The notes beneath the pieces are model-generated. The model saw only the letters and a program-made list of their open reading frames with translations, did no database searches and was not told the DNA's origin. The translations under genes and the position numbers were made by a program. From CATQHD01 sp965202675 (GTDB lineage: Bacteria; Actinomycetota; Acidimicrobiia; Spongiisociales; Spongiisociaceae), in NCBI GenBank assembly GCA_965202675.1, contig OZ241842.1, forward strand, positions 558,001-622,000: a DNA stretch of 64,000 nt. The letters run 5' to 3'. Every line of letters starts with the position of its first letter. Positions within the stretch are counted from its first letter, which is position 1. Shown here one piece after another: positions 8,513 to 17,621 of the stretch.

Positions 8513-9193
8513 TCATGCTGCCGCCGCCATGTACTCGCGCTCGAACGCAACCGCCGTATCTATATCCGACTCAGTGATATCATAATCAGAATAAATATCA
8601 ATTATCATGTCATAGGGATCACCGGCCAAAGCCAGTTCGCTCAGGGTTTCGGAACGGATGCCCTTGACAGTAGGGACGCCGAAGGACTTACGTGGATCCA
8701 ATATAACGGGTTCTTCTGCGGGCATTACAATATACATTTCTGCCGCCCCTGTCGGTGCATAGAATCCGACGCGCTTGAAGAACGCATCGGACTCTTTGGT
8801 TAGTGCCAGTTGGCCGCTACCAATAACCATCCACAGCTCCTCCGGTATATCCAACTGGTTTTGGAGTTTCCTGACGAGGGTGCGGCCTGGCCTTACGAAG
8901 GGCTGGATTGTAGCCAGGGGGTTCAGAACCTGAAACTCCGCACGCAATGCCGAAACGAGAGGGCGAAGCTGTCGGAGGCTTAGATCACGGCGGTACTCAC
9001 GCAACAAGCCGGCCTCGATGAACTCGTACCAGGTCAGCTCGGACGAACCGGTCGATTCTTCCCTGAGCACCGGAGGGTAGACCTTGCCGCCCCGCTTCCC
9101 TCCTTCCAACCACCAGCGAAGCGTCGAGGGATGAACCCGGAGAAATCGGGCGGCTTCGCTCAAGGAGTAACGCAGGAGATCATGGTAGGACAT
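8513..9193 (-). CDS. HTH protein with C-terminal DUF433-like antitoxin domain
   Basis: A 226-residue protein. A MerR/excisionase-type helix-turn-helix lies at the N-terminus (AARFLRVHPSTLRWW, residues about 12-26). The C-terminal ~50 residues (GVPTVKGIRSETLSELALAG, then DITESDIDTAVAFERE) have the DUF433 pattern. DUF433 proteins are usually antitoxins paired with a DUF5615/PIN-like nuclease gene, but none follows here: the repeat copy A lies directly downstream. I chose the ATG at 9193; an in-frame extension to 9292 runs into Arg-rich sequence. GC content is lower than in neighbours, suggesting recent arrival. Confidence 0.65.
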   Translation of the reverse strand: MSYHDLLRYSLSEAARFLRVHPSTLRWWLEGGKRGGKVYPPVLREESTGSSELTWYEFIEAGLLREYRRDLSLRQLRPLVSALRAEFQVLNPLATIQPFVRPGRTLVRKLQNQLDIPEELWMVIGSGQLALTKESDAFFKRVGFYAPTGAAEMYIVMPAEEPVILDPRKSFGVPTVKGIRSETLSELALAGDPYDMIIDIYSDYDITESDIDTAVAFEREYMAAAA

Positions 9194-9294
9194 GCCCAGG
9201 TTCTGCTTTCGGTGACGGCTCGGCGCCGCAACGCACCGGCGCCTCTTCATACGCGGATGATAGTATCGGCGTCCGGCCGGAGAGAGGAACACCG

Positions 9295-9747
9295 ATGAAA
9301 CCCGATATGGATGATGTGCGCCGGTTTGCGGCGGCCGACCAGGGTCTGGCGGTGGTGTCGTTCGGACGCCCCGACGGGTCGGTCCACTCCTCGGTGGTCA
9401 ACGCCGGGGTGATGGCCCATCCGGTCAGCGGAGAAGAGGCGGCGGCTCTGGTGGTGCGGGGAAACGCCTTGAAGCTCCGGCACTGGCGGCGCTCTCCTCG
9501 CGCCGCCGTCGTGTTCCGGTCGGGCTGGTCGTGGGTGGGCGTCGAGGGCTCGGTAACCATCATCGGGCCGGACGATCCCTGCGAGGGATTCCCGCCGGAG
9601 GGGTTGCCGGTTCTGTTGCGCGACGTGTTCACCGCCGCCGGAGGAACCCACGACGACTGGGGCGAATACGACCGGGTGATGGCATCGGAGCGCCGGGCGG
9701 CGGTGTTCATCCACCCCGTCAAGATCAGGGGAGTCGGCCGGCCCTGA
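9295..9747 (+). CDS. PPOX-class (Rv1155-like) flavin/F420-dependent oxidoreductase
   Basis: A 150-residue split-barrel protein of the pyridoxamine-5'-phosphate-oxidase-like family. It begins DVRRFAAADQGLAVVSFGRP and continues with HSSVVNAGVM and a conserved LKLRHWRRSPRAAVVF strand that contacts the cofactor phosphate; the tail is VFIHPVKIRGVGRP. In actinobacteria this group (TIGR03618-type) typically uses F420 or FMN. A GAGAGGAAC ribosome site precedes the ATG. It is divergent from the DUF433-type gene, with about 100 bp between starts. Confidence 0.75.
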   Translation: MKPDMDDVRRFAAADQGLAVVSFGRPDGSVHSSVVNAGVMAHPVSGEEAAALVVRGNALKLRHWRRSPRAAVVFRSGWSWVGVEGSVTIIGPDDPCEGFPPEGLPVLLRDVFTAAGGTHDDWGEYDRVMASERRAAVFIHPVKIRGVGRP

Positions 9748-9772
9748 AACCCTCTTTCCGCTGTACCGCAGG

Positions 9773-9940
9773 TCAGCGGCGGCGGGAACGCAGGTCCAAC
9801 AGGAAGAACGCCACCCCCAGCAACCAGGCGGCCGATCCCCAAGCCAGCCAGGCATCGCCCTCGCGCAGGGCGGCTATGAGGAAAACCACCCCGGAAGCCA
9901 GGAACAGGAACCATCCCCACAACTCGAAACGCCCTCCCAC
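9773..9940 (-). CDS. small two-helix membrane protein
   Basis: A 55-residue protein read from GTG at 9940, with a good AAAGGAGAG site 7 nt upstream. It has two hydrophobic helices (WFLFLASGVVFLIAAL and WLAWGSAAWLLGVAFFLLDL) joined by a short REGDA turn, and a basic RSRRR C-terminus, so both ends should be cytoplasmic. It is convergent with the PPOX gene. Too small to assign a function, but the ribosome site and clean membrane topology support it. Confidence 0.65.
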   Translation of the reverse strand: MGGRFELWGWFLFLASGVVFLIAALREGDAWLAWGSAAWLLGVAFFLLDLRSRRR

Positions 9941-9994
9941 CGATCACTCTCCTTTACGTTTTGCCGCTATCAAGCGCTCGATTCCGCTTCGAAA

Positions 9995-10873
9995 TCATCC
10001 CCAACTCTCTGTGTAATCTTTTCGCGCTAGATCAATCAGTTCCAAAAGCAACTCTCGGTGCTCATCAATATCGGCGCCGTACAAAATGACTCGGTAATTT
10101 CCGAACCAATGATCGTACGGAAGGGTATCGACGCCGGCGTCTTCGATCATCGCGGACACTATTTCAGATTGAGGAAGTCTCACATTGAAGTTCACCCTTG
10201 CCTTCCGCGGTTCCATTGAAACATAGTTCCTTGCCACTCCCCTGCGGGCAAGTCCGATGTAATGCTTGGTGTAGTTCAATTCTACATCCGGATCCTTCTC
10301 TTCGACCAAGGAAAATATCCTGTCGACCAGCTCAAGAATACCTTGTGATGTTCTGGCCGACCAGTAGTTGCGGTCTGCCGGAGCGCTCTCTATCTGATCT
10401 TCTTCCTCGGTTCCGAGCATGGTGTGGTCCATGACTTTGGTAAACACGAGAGAAACCTTGTCGTCATCGATCCTGAGGGCGGTCATCTGGATCGCTGCGA
10501 TCGGGATGAAATTGTTGAACAGGCTGATGACGTTGAAGAACCGGCTGGTTATCTCCTCGGCCACGATAACCGCTACATGGTCGTATTGGGGGTAACGGCG
10601 CCGCTCGATGTCCCAATATTCAAGGGTGCGAATGATGTGCGACTCATCGGTGCCCCCGAGCTGCAGCTCCACTTCATAGCGGGTCAGGCTGTCGGGGTCG
10701 CGGAGCAGGATATCGAGCCGTCCGGCGCGGGGTTGAGGCCGCTCCCTATCATGAAGAACGAGGTCGCCCAGGCCGAGCAGGGCCGGGTTGTCTGCGAGCA
10801 GGTCCTGGACCCACCGCTCGTTCAGCCGGGGGTCCTTGGTCATCTGTATCTTGGACAGCTCTATATGTTCCAT
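9995..10873 (-). CDS. hypothetical protein with a PD-(D/E)XK nuclease-like N-terminal domain
   Basis: A 292-residue protein. Residues 45-75 read RAGRLDILLRDPDSLTRYEV and continue to ELQLG, which fits the D...ExE/K core of NucS/DUF91-type restriction-like nucleases, though the usual Lys is replaced (EVELQ). Downstream segments (HVAVIVAEEITSRFFNVI) continue the nuclease fold. The C-terminal part (from about 220) has the look of a DUF5655-type accessory domain. Codon usage is slightly more AT-rich than the neighbours. It may bind or cut DNA; no partner gene supports a specific role. Confidence 0.6.
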   Translation of the reverse strand: MEHIELSKIQMTKDPRLNERWVQDLLADNPALLGLGDLVLHDRERPQPRAGRLDILLRDPDSLTRYEVELQLGGTDESHIIRTLEYWDIERRRYPQYDHVAVIVAEEITSRFFNVISLFNNFIPIAAIQMTALRIDDDKVSLVFTKVMDHTMLGTEEEDQIESAPADRNYWSARTSQGILELVDRIFSLVEEKDPDVELNYTKHYIGLARRGVARNYVSMEPRKARVNFNVRLPQSEIVSAMIEDAGVDTLPYDHWFGNYRVILYGADIDEHRELLLELIDLARKDYTESWG

Positions 10874-10943
10874 GGTTCTCCATCGTATTGGCCGGGATCA
10901 TACGGGCCGGGCGCAGCCCTCGATCTCGTCTGAGAATCCAATT

Positions 10944-12401
10944 CTAGAATCCCGCCAGCCGGTTGAAATCCTCGATCAGGCGGTCGATGGGATCGGCCAG
11001 GGCCTGGATGCCGGTCCAGTAGTCGTCGTCGTACCATTGGGCCTGGATTTCCTCGTAGGTCTTGCCCTGCTGCTCCACCCAAGTGTAGTACTTCAGGTTG
11101 TGGATGCGTTTGCGGTCGTAGTAGCCCAGCTCGTGGACATGCTCGGCGGCGGCGCCCAACAGGTGGCGGTGGTAGGCGGCCACCGCGTCGTAAGCGGTGA
11201 AAGCGCCCCGGTCCTCGGTCAGCTCGTGGAGCCGGCTCCGGTACATGTCCATGGAGTCGGTGGCGATGGTGACCAGCACGTCCCGCCCCCCCATTTCGTA
11301 GTAGCGGGCCAGCTTCACCGCCGACAGCAGATTGGCGGCGCCGGAGATGCCCAGCAGGGGCAGGTTCTCCACCGCCCCCGAATCCACCCCCTGCGAGGCC
11401 AGGTAATCCTGTCCGGCGGGTTCGTTGAACAGCCGGGTCAGCGAGACCGCCGCCTCGTCGTCCACCCCTATGGCGAAGTCGGTGTTCTTCACGTTGTGCA
11501 CCCAGGGAATGTGCTTGTCCCCTATTCCCTCGATGCGGTGCTCGCCGAAGCCGTTCATCAGGATGGTGGGGCACTGGACCGCCTCCCCCGCCGCGATCAC
11601 CGAGCCGGGGAAACGCTGCTTCAAGTAGTCGCCGGCGGCGATCGTCCCGGCCGATCCGGTGGTGACGGCGAACCCCCGGAACCGGTCCCCCTCCCCCATC
11701 ACCTCTCCGAGAGCTTCTTCCACCGCCGGTCCGGTCACCGCAGCGTGCCACAGGTAGTTCCCGAACTCGTCGAACTGGTTGAAGATGGTCAGATCCTCGC
11801 CCGAAGCCGCCAGCTCGTTGCACTTGTCGAAGATCTCCTTGACGTTGGACTCCGAACCGGGCGTCTTGATGACCTCGCCCGCCACCGTCTGCAGCCATTC
11901 GAACCGCTCCCGGCTCATCCCCTCCGGCAGAATGGCCACCGACTCGCACCCCAGCAGGTTGGAATCGTAGGCGCCGCCCCGGCAGTAATTGCCCGTGGAC
12001 GGCCAGACCGCCTTCTGGACAGCCGGGTCGAACCGGCCGGTAACGAGGCGGGGAACGAGGCATCCGAAAGCCGCCCCCACCTTGTGGGCGCCGGTCGGGA
12101 ACCACTTGCCGATCAGGGAGACGATGCGGGCGTCGGTACCCGTCAGGGCCGACGGCCACTCCACGTAGTTGACGCCCCCGAACCCGCCGCCGTGCGGCCT
12201 CGGCTCGTTGCGCCAGGTGATCCGGTACAGGTTGAGGGGGTGGAGATCCCACAAGCCCACCTCCCGCAATCCGGCCCGCACCTCCGCCGGGATCAGGGAC
12301 GGATCCCTCATCTGGGCCAGGGTGGGGATGCGCACGTTGCGCTCCCTGGTATGGGCGGCCACCCGCTCGAGGGCGGCCCGGTCAACGGTCAGATCGATCA
12401 T
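10944..12401 (-). CDS. PLP-dependent enzyme, tryptophan-synthase-beta/cysteine-synthase fold
   Basis: A 485-residue protein. The Schiff-base lysine is probably in FPTGAHKVGAAFG near residue 100, and a phosphate-binding Gly loop is TTGSAGTIAAGD. It matches the fold-type II subunit-beta-like proteins that occur beside selenium-dependent xanthine dehydrogenase genes; the exact substrate is unknown to me. Its ATG overlaps the upstream PLP gene stop (ATGA), so the two are coupled and might form a heteromer. In the purine context an ammonia-lyase acting on an amino acid derived from the ring (YgeX-like diaminopropionate chemistry) is a reasonable inference, not shown. Confidence 0.65.
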   Translation of the reverse strand: MIDLTVDRAALERVAAHTRERNVRIPTLAQMRDPSLIPAEVRAGLREVGLWDLHPLNLYRITWRNEPRPHGGGFGGVNYVEWPSALTGTDARIVSLIGKWFPTGAHKVGAAFGCLVPRLVTGRFDPAVQKAVWPSTGNYCRGGAYDSNLLGCESVAILPEGMSRERFEWLQTVAGEVIKTPGSESNVKEIFDKCNELAASGEDLTIFNQFDEFGNYLWHAAVTGPAVEEALGEVMGEGDRFRGFAVTTGSAGTIAAGDYLKQRFPGSVIAAGEAVQCPTILMNGFGEHRIEGIGDKHIPWVHNVKNTDFAIGVDDEAAVSLTRLFNEPAGQDYLASQGVDSGAVENLPLLGISGAANLLSAVKLARYYEMGGRDVLVTIATDSMDMYRSRLHELTEDRGAFTAYDAVAAYHRHLLGAAAEHVHELGYYDRKRIHNLKYYTWVEQQGKTYEEIQAQWYDDDYWTGIQALADPIDRLIEDFNRLAGF

Positions 12402-13714
12402 GTCTGCTTCCTTAGGTTCTCGATCCATTGTTCCATTCTGGCGGAGATCTCGAGCGGATCCAGCGCATCCGGCCCCGGACGCACCGGCACCGGAGCGGCG
12501 CCGATCCGGTCTATCCCCCCCATCACCCCGCGGACGTCCTTCAGGCCCGAACCGGTGGAGATGACCACCACCCGGTCGGACCCCGCCGCTCCGGGCGGGC
12601 CGCCCCGCCCGCCCTGCGATCCCTCCGCAACCGCGGCCAGCCCGGCGAAGGCGGCCGCCGCCGCCGGCTCCGGGAACACCCCGGAATCAGCGGAAACCAC
12701 GGGGATCATCTCCAGGATGGCCTCGTCCTCCACCACCACCCAGGCCCCGCCCGTCTCCACCACCGCCGCCATGGCCTTCACCCGGTCGCGGGGCAGGTCG
12801 GCGCTGATCGAATCAGCGGCGGTGGCGGCGCGGACCGCCGGCTTGGACACCACGTCCTCGCCTCTCTGCCAGGCCTCGGCCAGGTAGGCGCTGCCGGCCG
12901 CCTGGACCCCGTAGATGCGGGGCATGCGGTCGATCCACCCCAGCGCCAGAGCGTCTCGGAAACCCTTGTGCACCCCGCCGATGATCGACCCGTCCCCTAC
13001 GCTCACGAACACCGCGTCGGGCGCCTCCCACCCCAGCTGTTCGACTATCTCGAGGGCGACCGTCTTCTTGCCCTCCCCCACGTAGGGGTTGATGCCGGTG
13101 TTGCGGTTGTACCAGCCGAAACGCCCCACCGTTTCCTGGCACAGCCGGAAGGCGTCGTCGTAGGTGCCTTCCACCAGCATCACGAAGGCGCCGTAGGCCA
13201 GCAGCTGGGCCACCTTCGCCTCGGGTGCGGTCTCGGGCACGAATATCACTGCGTTCTGGCCGGCGCCGGCGGCCAAGCCGGCCAGGGCGGCGGCGGCGTT
13301 GCCGGTGGAGGCGGTGGTCACCGTCTCGGCCCCCTCCATGGAGGCCCTGGCCAGCGCCACCGCCGACGCCCGGTCTTTGAGGGAGGCGGTGGGCTGGCGG
13401 CCCTCGTCCTTGATCCAAAGCCGCTCCACCCCCCAGCGCCGCGCCAGCCGCTCCGCCTCGATCAGCGGCGTCCACCCCACTCCCAGCGAGGACACCGGAG
13501 CGGCGGCTTCGACAGGCAGCAACGGCCGGTACCGCCACATCGAGCGCTCCGGATCCGCGGCCAGGCTTTCGGGGGTCAGCACCCCGGCGGCCCTCTCGTA
13601 GTCGTACTGCGCGTCGAGGGTGCCCGCATCCCCGCAGCCGTCGCACACATACCGGCCGGGGGCGGGCGCATACGCCTTCGCGCAGATGGTGCAGCGCAGG
13701 GAGGTGAGGAACAT
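12398..13714 (-). CDS. threonine-synthase-like PLP enzyme with N-terminal zinc ribbon
   Basis: A 438-residue fold-type II PLP enzyme. The N-terminus has two CxxC pairs (CTICAKAY, CDGCGD) as in actinobacterial threonine synthases. The PLP lysine is in PTASLKDRAS near residue 120, with the substrate loop TTASTGNAAAALAG following. The body (FVPETAPEAKVAQLLAYGA) is ThrC-like. Because it sits inside the catabolic cluster, coupled to another PLP enzyme and 17 nt after a D-carbamoylase gene, it may have been recruited to amino-acid catabolism. Biosynthetic threonine synthase remains the alternative. The start ATG is at 13714. Confidence 0.7.
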   Translation of the reverse strand: MFLTSLRCTICAKAYAPAPGRYVCDGCGDAGTLDAQYDYERAAGVLTPESLAADPERSMWRYRPLLPVEAAAPVSSLGVGWTPLIEAERLARRWGVERLWIKDEGRQPTASLKDRASAVALARASMEGAETVTTASTGNAAAALAGLAAGAGQNAVIFVPETAPEAKVAQLLAYGAFVMLVEGTYDDAFRLCQETVGRFGWYNRNTGINPYVGEGKKTVALEIVEQLGWEAPDAVFVSVGDGSIIGGVHKGFRDALALGWIDRMPRIYGVQAAGSAYLAEAWQRGEDVVSKPAVRAATAADSISADLPRDRVKAMAAVVETGGAWVVVEDEAILEMIPVVSADSGVFPEPAAAAAFAGLAAVAEGSQGGRGGPPGAAGSDRVVVISTGSGLKDVRGVMGGIDRIGAAPVPVRPGPDALDPLEISARMEQWIENLRKQT

Positions 13715-13731
13715 TCCCCCGCCAGGGCAGC

Positions 13732-14670
13732 CTATCGGGGGGGCGGCTCGGCGCCCCGGCGCTCGGTGATCAGCCCGTAGGCCTCGGTCATCCGGTAGTA
13801 ACCGAAGTCGAACAGGGTCTTCTTGTAGGTGTCGCAGAAATCGAGGTCGACGACGGCGGAAATCACCTCGTCTTCGAGGGTTACGGCCTGGGCGATTATC
13901 TGCCCGGACGGGGCGATGATGACGCTCTGGGACAGGCTCTCCACCCCCTCCTCGGTGCCTCCTTTGGCCACCCCCACCACGAACGCCCCGTTCTGGTAGG
14001 CCCCCGCCTGCATGACCAGATGGTTGTGGAAGCCGGCCAGGGCGTTCTGGGTGGGGTCGGGCGAGTAGTAGAGGGGGGTGTTGTATCCGATGAGGATCAG
14101 CTCCGCCCCCTGCAGACCGAGCACCCGGTAGGTCTCCGGCCACCGCCGGTCGTTGCAGATCGCCATCCCCACGATCCCCCCGAACGCCCGCCAGACCCCG
14201 AACCCATCACCCGGCTCGAAGTAATGGCGCTCGGCGTGCTGGAACTGCCTCCACGGTTCATAGTCGGCGTGGCCGGGGATGTGCACCTTGCGGAACCTGC
14301 CCACCTCCCCGCCTTGCCCGTCGACCAGCAGATAGGTGTTGTAGCGGTGCTCCGCGCCCTCGTCGTCGGCGCTGATCTCGGCGTACCCGAGGGCGAAGCC
14401 GATCCCCAGGCGCCGCGCCTCCTCGAACAGGGGTTCGGTCTCGGCGTCCGGCATCTCCCGGTGGTAGAAGCGGTCGAACTCGGACACGTCCTCCACGAAC
14501 CACCGGGGGAAGAAAGTGGTCATGGCCAGCTCGGGATAGACCAGGAGATCGACCTGCCGGCGCTCGGCCTCATGGAGCAGGGCGATCAGCCGGTCGACCA
14601 CCTCGCTCTTGGATTCGTCCCTGGCGATGGGCCCCATCTGGGCCGCGCCGACGGTGAGGCGTCGCGGCAT
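13732..14670 (-). CDS. N-carbamoyl-D-amino-acid amidohydrolase (nitrilase superfamily)
   Basis: A 312-residue carbon-nitrogen hydrolase with the catalytic triad Glu (VYPELAMTT, residue about 47), Lys (KVHIPGH, about 127) and Cys (AICNDRRWPETYRVLGL, about 172). The Cys region is almost identical to that of Agrobacterium D-carbamoylase, so I am confident of the family. It hydrolyses N-carbamoyl amino acids to the amino acid, CO2 and ammonia in the cytoplasm. It heads the reverse operon with the two PLP enzymes and is divergent from a second carbamoyl hydrolase across a shared operator. Confidence 0.85.
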   Translation of the reverse strand: MPRRLTVGAAQMGPIARDESKSEVVDRLIALLHEAERRQVDLLVYPELAMTTFFPRWFVEDVSEFDRFYHREMPDAETEPLFEEARRLGIGFALGYAEISADDEGAEHRYNTYLLVDGQGGEVGRFRKVHIPGHADYEPWRQFQHAERHYFEPGDGFGVWRAFGGIVGMAICNDRRWPETYRVLGLQGAELILIGYNTPLYYSPDPTQNALAGFHNHLVMQAGAYQNGAFVVGVAKGGTEEGVESLSQSVIIAPSGQIIAQAVTLEDEVISAVVDLDFCDTYKKTLFDFGYYRMTEAYGLITERRGAEPPPR

Positions 14671-14744
14671 CGTTTTCCCTCCCTGGCTCGCGGCCGGCTG
14701 CTGTCCGGTTCTATTTCGGGATTCCCCGCCGGTTTCCCTATTAC

Positions 14745-14759
14745 TTTACAGTTTGTAAA
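14745..14759. promoter_or_regulatory. perfect palindromic operator between divergent carbamoyl hydrolase genes
   Basis: TTTACAGTTTGTAAA is a 6-3-6 perfect palindrome located in the 179-bp space between the starts at 14670 (reverse) and 14850 (forward). It matches the TTkACAnnnTGTAAA pattern of the two tandem sites upstream of xdhD, which implies one shared transcription factor. Confidence 0.65.
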
Positions 14760-14849
14760 CTCCAAGCGGATTCACGCCGAAGGCACCCGGAGCGGAACCT
14801 CCCCGGGCATCGGCAGATCAGGCAGACCGCCTGCGACAAGGAGGACAGG

Positions 14850-15692
14850 ATGGCAAACGTGGTCAGGGCTGCGCTGGTCCAGAGCGAATGGACCGGGGAC
14901 AAGGAATCGATGGTGGACAAGAACATCGAATACGCCAGGGAGGCCGCCGCCCAAGGGGTGCAGATCCTCTGCTTCCAGGAGATCTTCAACAGCCCCTACT
15001 TCTGCACCCGCCAGGAAAACGAGCACTTCGCCTCCGCCGAGCCGATCCCCGAAGGCCCCACCGTTTCCCGCATGATCGAGCTGGCCGGGGAAACGGGGAT
15101 GGTGCTGATCGTCCCCATCTTCGAGGCGGAAGACACCGGCCACTACTACAACGCGGCGGCGGTCATCGACGGAGACGGTACCTACCTGGGCAAATACCGC
15201 AAGACCCACATCCCGCAGGTGGCCGGTTTCTGGGAGAAGTTCTATTTCCGGCCCGGCAACCTGGGGTATCCGGTGTTCGACACGGCGGTGGGGCGGATCG
15301 GCGTTTACATCTGCTACGACCGCCACTTCCCCGAAGGCTGGCGGGAGCTGGGGCTGGCCGGCGCCAAGATCGTGTTCAACCCCTCCGCCACCACCAGGGG
15401 CCATTCGAAGTACCTGTGGGAGCTCGAACAGCCCGCCGCGGCGGTGGCCAACGAGTACTTCGTGGGGGCCATCAACCGGGTGGGAAGCGAGGACCTGGAG
15501 GACACCGACTACTACGGCAGCTCATATTTCGCCTCGCCCAGGGGCCAGATCATCGGCGGCGCCGCTTCCGACACCTCCGACGAGGTAGTGGTGCGCGACC
15601 TGGACCTCGACCTGATCGAAGAGGTCCGCCACCATTGGGCCTTCTACCGGGACCGCCGCCCCGAGGTGTACGAGCGCATCGCCGCCCCCTGA
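14850..15692 (+). CDS. beta-ureidopropionase/N-carbamoylputrescine-amidase-like nitrilase
   Basis: A 280-residue nitrilase-superfamily amidohydrolase. Triad residues are Glu in LCFQEIFNSPYF (about 42), Lys in KYRKTHIPQV (about 116) and Cys in YICYDRHFPEGWRELGL (about 154). The sequence resembles bacterial N-carbamoylputrescine amidases and beta-ureidopropionases. In a purine/pyrimidine region the latter (N-carbamoyl-beta-alanine or an analogue) is more likely. AAGGAGGACAGG gives a strong ribosome site 6 nt before the ATG. Confidence 0.8.
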   Translation: MANVVRAALVQSEWTGDKESMVDKNIEYAREAAAQGVQILCFQEIFNSPYFCTRQENEHFASAEPIPEGPTVSRMIELAGETGMVLIVPIFEAEDTGHYYNAAAVIDGDGTYLGKYRKTHIPQVAGFWEKFYFRPGNLGYPVFDTAVGRIGVYICYDRHFPEGWRELGLAGAKIVFNPSATTRGHSKYLWELEQPAAAVANEYFVGAINRVGSEDLEDTDYYGSSYFASPRGQIIGGAASDTSDEVVVRDLDLDLIEEVRHHWAFYRDRRPEVYERIAAP

Positions 15693-15711
15693 CCGGCCCC
15701 GCCCGCATCAG

Positions 15712-16806
15712 TCACATCCATCCGGACAGGGCTTCGAGGACCAGCTCCGAGGGCGACGCGGCGGGTATCCGGGGCGGGCGGCGGAACCGGGCCGGGTTGC
15801 TCAGGAAGTACTGGATCACCGCCGGGTCGTATCTGCTCAACACCGCATTGGCGCCCAGGCCGTCGGGGCGGTCGGTGCGGCCCCTCCACAGCAGGGTGGG
15901 CACCCCCAGCAGGGCGCATTCCTCCTGCACCGAGCCTCCGTCGGTGATCACGAAGGGCGCCGCCGACAGCATGTCCAGGAACTCGGCGTGTCCGGCCAGC
16001 CCGGTCATCTCCACCCCCGCCCGCCGCAGCCTCTCGATCCGCTCCCGGCCCAGGGCGCCGGCGGTCGGCCCGTGGAGCAGCCACCGCACCCCGGCGCCGG
16101 CGGCCAGCTGCCCGGCCAGCGCGGCCAGACCCTCCCTCCGGCGGCGGCGGTGGAGGTTCTCCACCCGGTGCATGGTTATGATCACCGGCCCTTTCCCTTC
16201 GACCGTCCCCTCCCCTTCGACCGGCCCCTCGCCGGACGGGAAGGCCTCCCGCAGGGCCTCCAGGACCGTGTTGCCGGGCAGAGCCACGATCCGGCCCTTC
16301 ACCCGCATGGCTTCCAGGTTGAGCACCGCCCGGCGGTCGGGGGCGAACAGCAGGTCGGACCGCTTCGACACCAGGCAACGGATTATCTCCTCCGGGAACG
16401 GATGCAGCCACCGTCCGGTGCGCAGGCCCGCCTCCAGATGGGCCACCGCCAACCCCGCCCTCCGGGCCATCAGGGCGCTCAACAGCGTCGAGGGGGTGTC
16501 CCCATGCACCACGCACACCCCCCCCATGCCGCCGAACACCTCCTCTCGGAGCCGCCGCGCCGACAGCAGACGCCGCCCCAGCCGGAGGGTCCAAGCCGCC
16601 GCCCGGGGAATCGAGGTCACATCTGCCCCGCCGCCCAGGTGCACATCGGGCGCCCGGATCCCCAGTTCTTCGCGGAAGGAAGCCGCCAGGCGGGCGTGCT
16701 GGCCGGAATCCACCAGCCGGTAGCCCACCCCCCGGGCGTCCATCAGCCTCAGCACCGGCGCCGTCTTGACGTACTGCGCCTTGGTCCCGATGAACACGTG
16801 GATCAT
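15712..16806 (-). CDS. wecB: UDP-N-acetylglucosamine 2-epimerase family protein
   Basis: A 364-residue GT-B-fold epimerase. Diagnostic motifs are FIGTKAQYVKTAPVLRLM at the N-terminus, VVHGDTPSTLLSAL, HLEAGLRTGRWLHPFPEEI (residues about 120-140), and FVITDGGSVQEECALLGVPT in the C-terminal domain. It interconverts UDP-GlcNAc and UDP-ManNAc for surface polysaccharide synthesis. An unusual low-complexity insert (EGPVEGEGTVEGKGPV, about 195-210) is encoded by an 18-bp tandem GA-rich repeat. It is the last gene of an export block with an ABC transporter. Confidence 0.85.
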   Translation of the reverse strand: MIHVFIGTKAQYVKTAPVLRLMDARGVGYRLVDSGQHARLAASFREELGIRAPDVHLGGGADVTSIPRAAAWTLRLGRRLLSARRLREEVFGGMGGVCVVHGDTPSTLLSALMARRAGLAVAHLEAGLRTGRWLHPFPEEIIRCLVSKRSDLLFAPDRRAVLNLEAMRVKGRIVALPGNTVLEALREAFPSGEGPVEGEGTVEGKGPVIITMHRVENLHRRRRREGLAALAGQLAAGAGVRWLLHGPTAGALGRERIERLRRAGVEMTGLAGHAEFLDMLSAAPFVITDGGSVQEECALLGVPTLLWRGRTDRPDGLGANAVLSRYDPAVIQYFLSNPARFRRPPRIPAASPSELVLEALSGWM

Positions 16807-16871
16807 GTTGCGGTCACGGGCGGCTCAAGCAGGCGGCGGCGTACCGGCCGCGGCGGGCAGGGGCGCCAATC

Positions 16872-17621
16872 TCAGCCCGCGGACGCGGCGGACGGCAGCG
16901 CGCAGGTGTAGGCGTCGACCACCTCGGCGGCCGGCCCCAACCCCCTCACCCGCCCCTTCTCCAGCCAGAGCACCCGGTCGCACAGCTCGCCCATCATGTG
17001 GAGCGAGTGGCTGGCCACCATCACCGTCCCTCCCCGGTCCAGCAGGTCCTTCATCGCCAGCCGGCTCTTTTCCCGGAATCCGGCGTCGCCCACCGCCAAC
17101 ACCTCGTCGAGCAGCAGGATGTCCGGCAGCAGATGCATGGAGATCGAGAAGGCCAGCCGGGAAATCATCCCCGACGAATAGGACTTGAGGGGGCGGTCTA
17201 TGGCCTCGGCCACCCCCGCATAACCAACGATGTCGTCGAACTGGCGGTTGATTTCCGCCCTCCGCAGGCCGTGCGCCAGCCCGCTCAGATACACGTTGCG
17301 CCGCCCCGACAGCTCCGGGTTGAATCCGGCCCCCAGCTGCAGAAGGGTGGAGGTCTTGCCGCGCACTGTTACGTTGCCCGCGTCCGGCCGCATGGTGCGG
17401 GCGATCACCCGCAGCAGGGTGCTCTTGCCCGCCCCGTTGTCCCCCACCAGGCCGAAGGTCTCCCCTTTCTCCACTTCGAAGGAGACATCGTCGAGCGCCA
17501 CCACCGTGGTGGTTTCCCGCAATCTCCGCCTAGCCACCGCCCGGCGCAGGGTGGGCGTGCGGTCCAGGAAGGCGCGGTACCGGACCCCCACCCCGCTGAC
17601 CGAAATGGCCGCCGCGCTCAC
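16872..17621 (-). CDS. polysaccharide/teichoic-acid-type ABC transporter ATP-binding protein
   Basis: A 249-residue ATPase of the Wzt/TagH/RfbE group. Walker A is GLVGDNGAGKSTLL (about 60-72), the Q-loop region is LLQLGAGFNPELSGRRNV, the signature SYSSGMISRLAFS, and Walker B ILLLDEVLAVGD. The FNPELSGRENxY-like segment is typical of O-antigen exporters. It lacks the extra C-terminal carbohydrate-binding domain of long Wzt proteins. The GTG start overlaps the permease stop (GTGA). It would energise export of an undecaprenyl-linked glycan. Confidence 0.88.
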   Translation of the reverse strand: MSAAAISVSGVGVRYRAFLDRTPTLRRAVARRRLRETTTVVALDDVSFEVEKGETFGLVGDNGAGKSTLLRVIARTMRPDAGNVTVRGKTSTLLQLGAGFNPELSGRRNVYLSGLAHGLRRAEINRQFDDIVGYAGVAEAIDRPLKSYSSGMISRLAFSISMHLLPDILLLDEVLAVGDAGFREKSRLAMKDLLDRGGTVMVASHSLHMMGELCDRVLWLEKGRVRGLGPAAEVVDAYTCALPSAASAG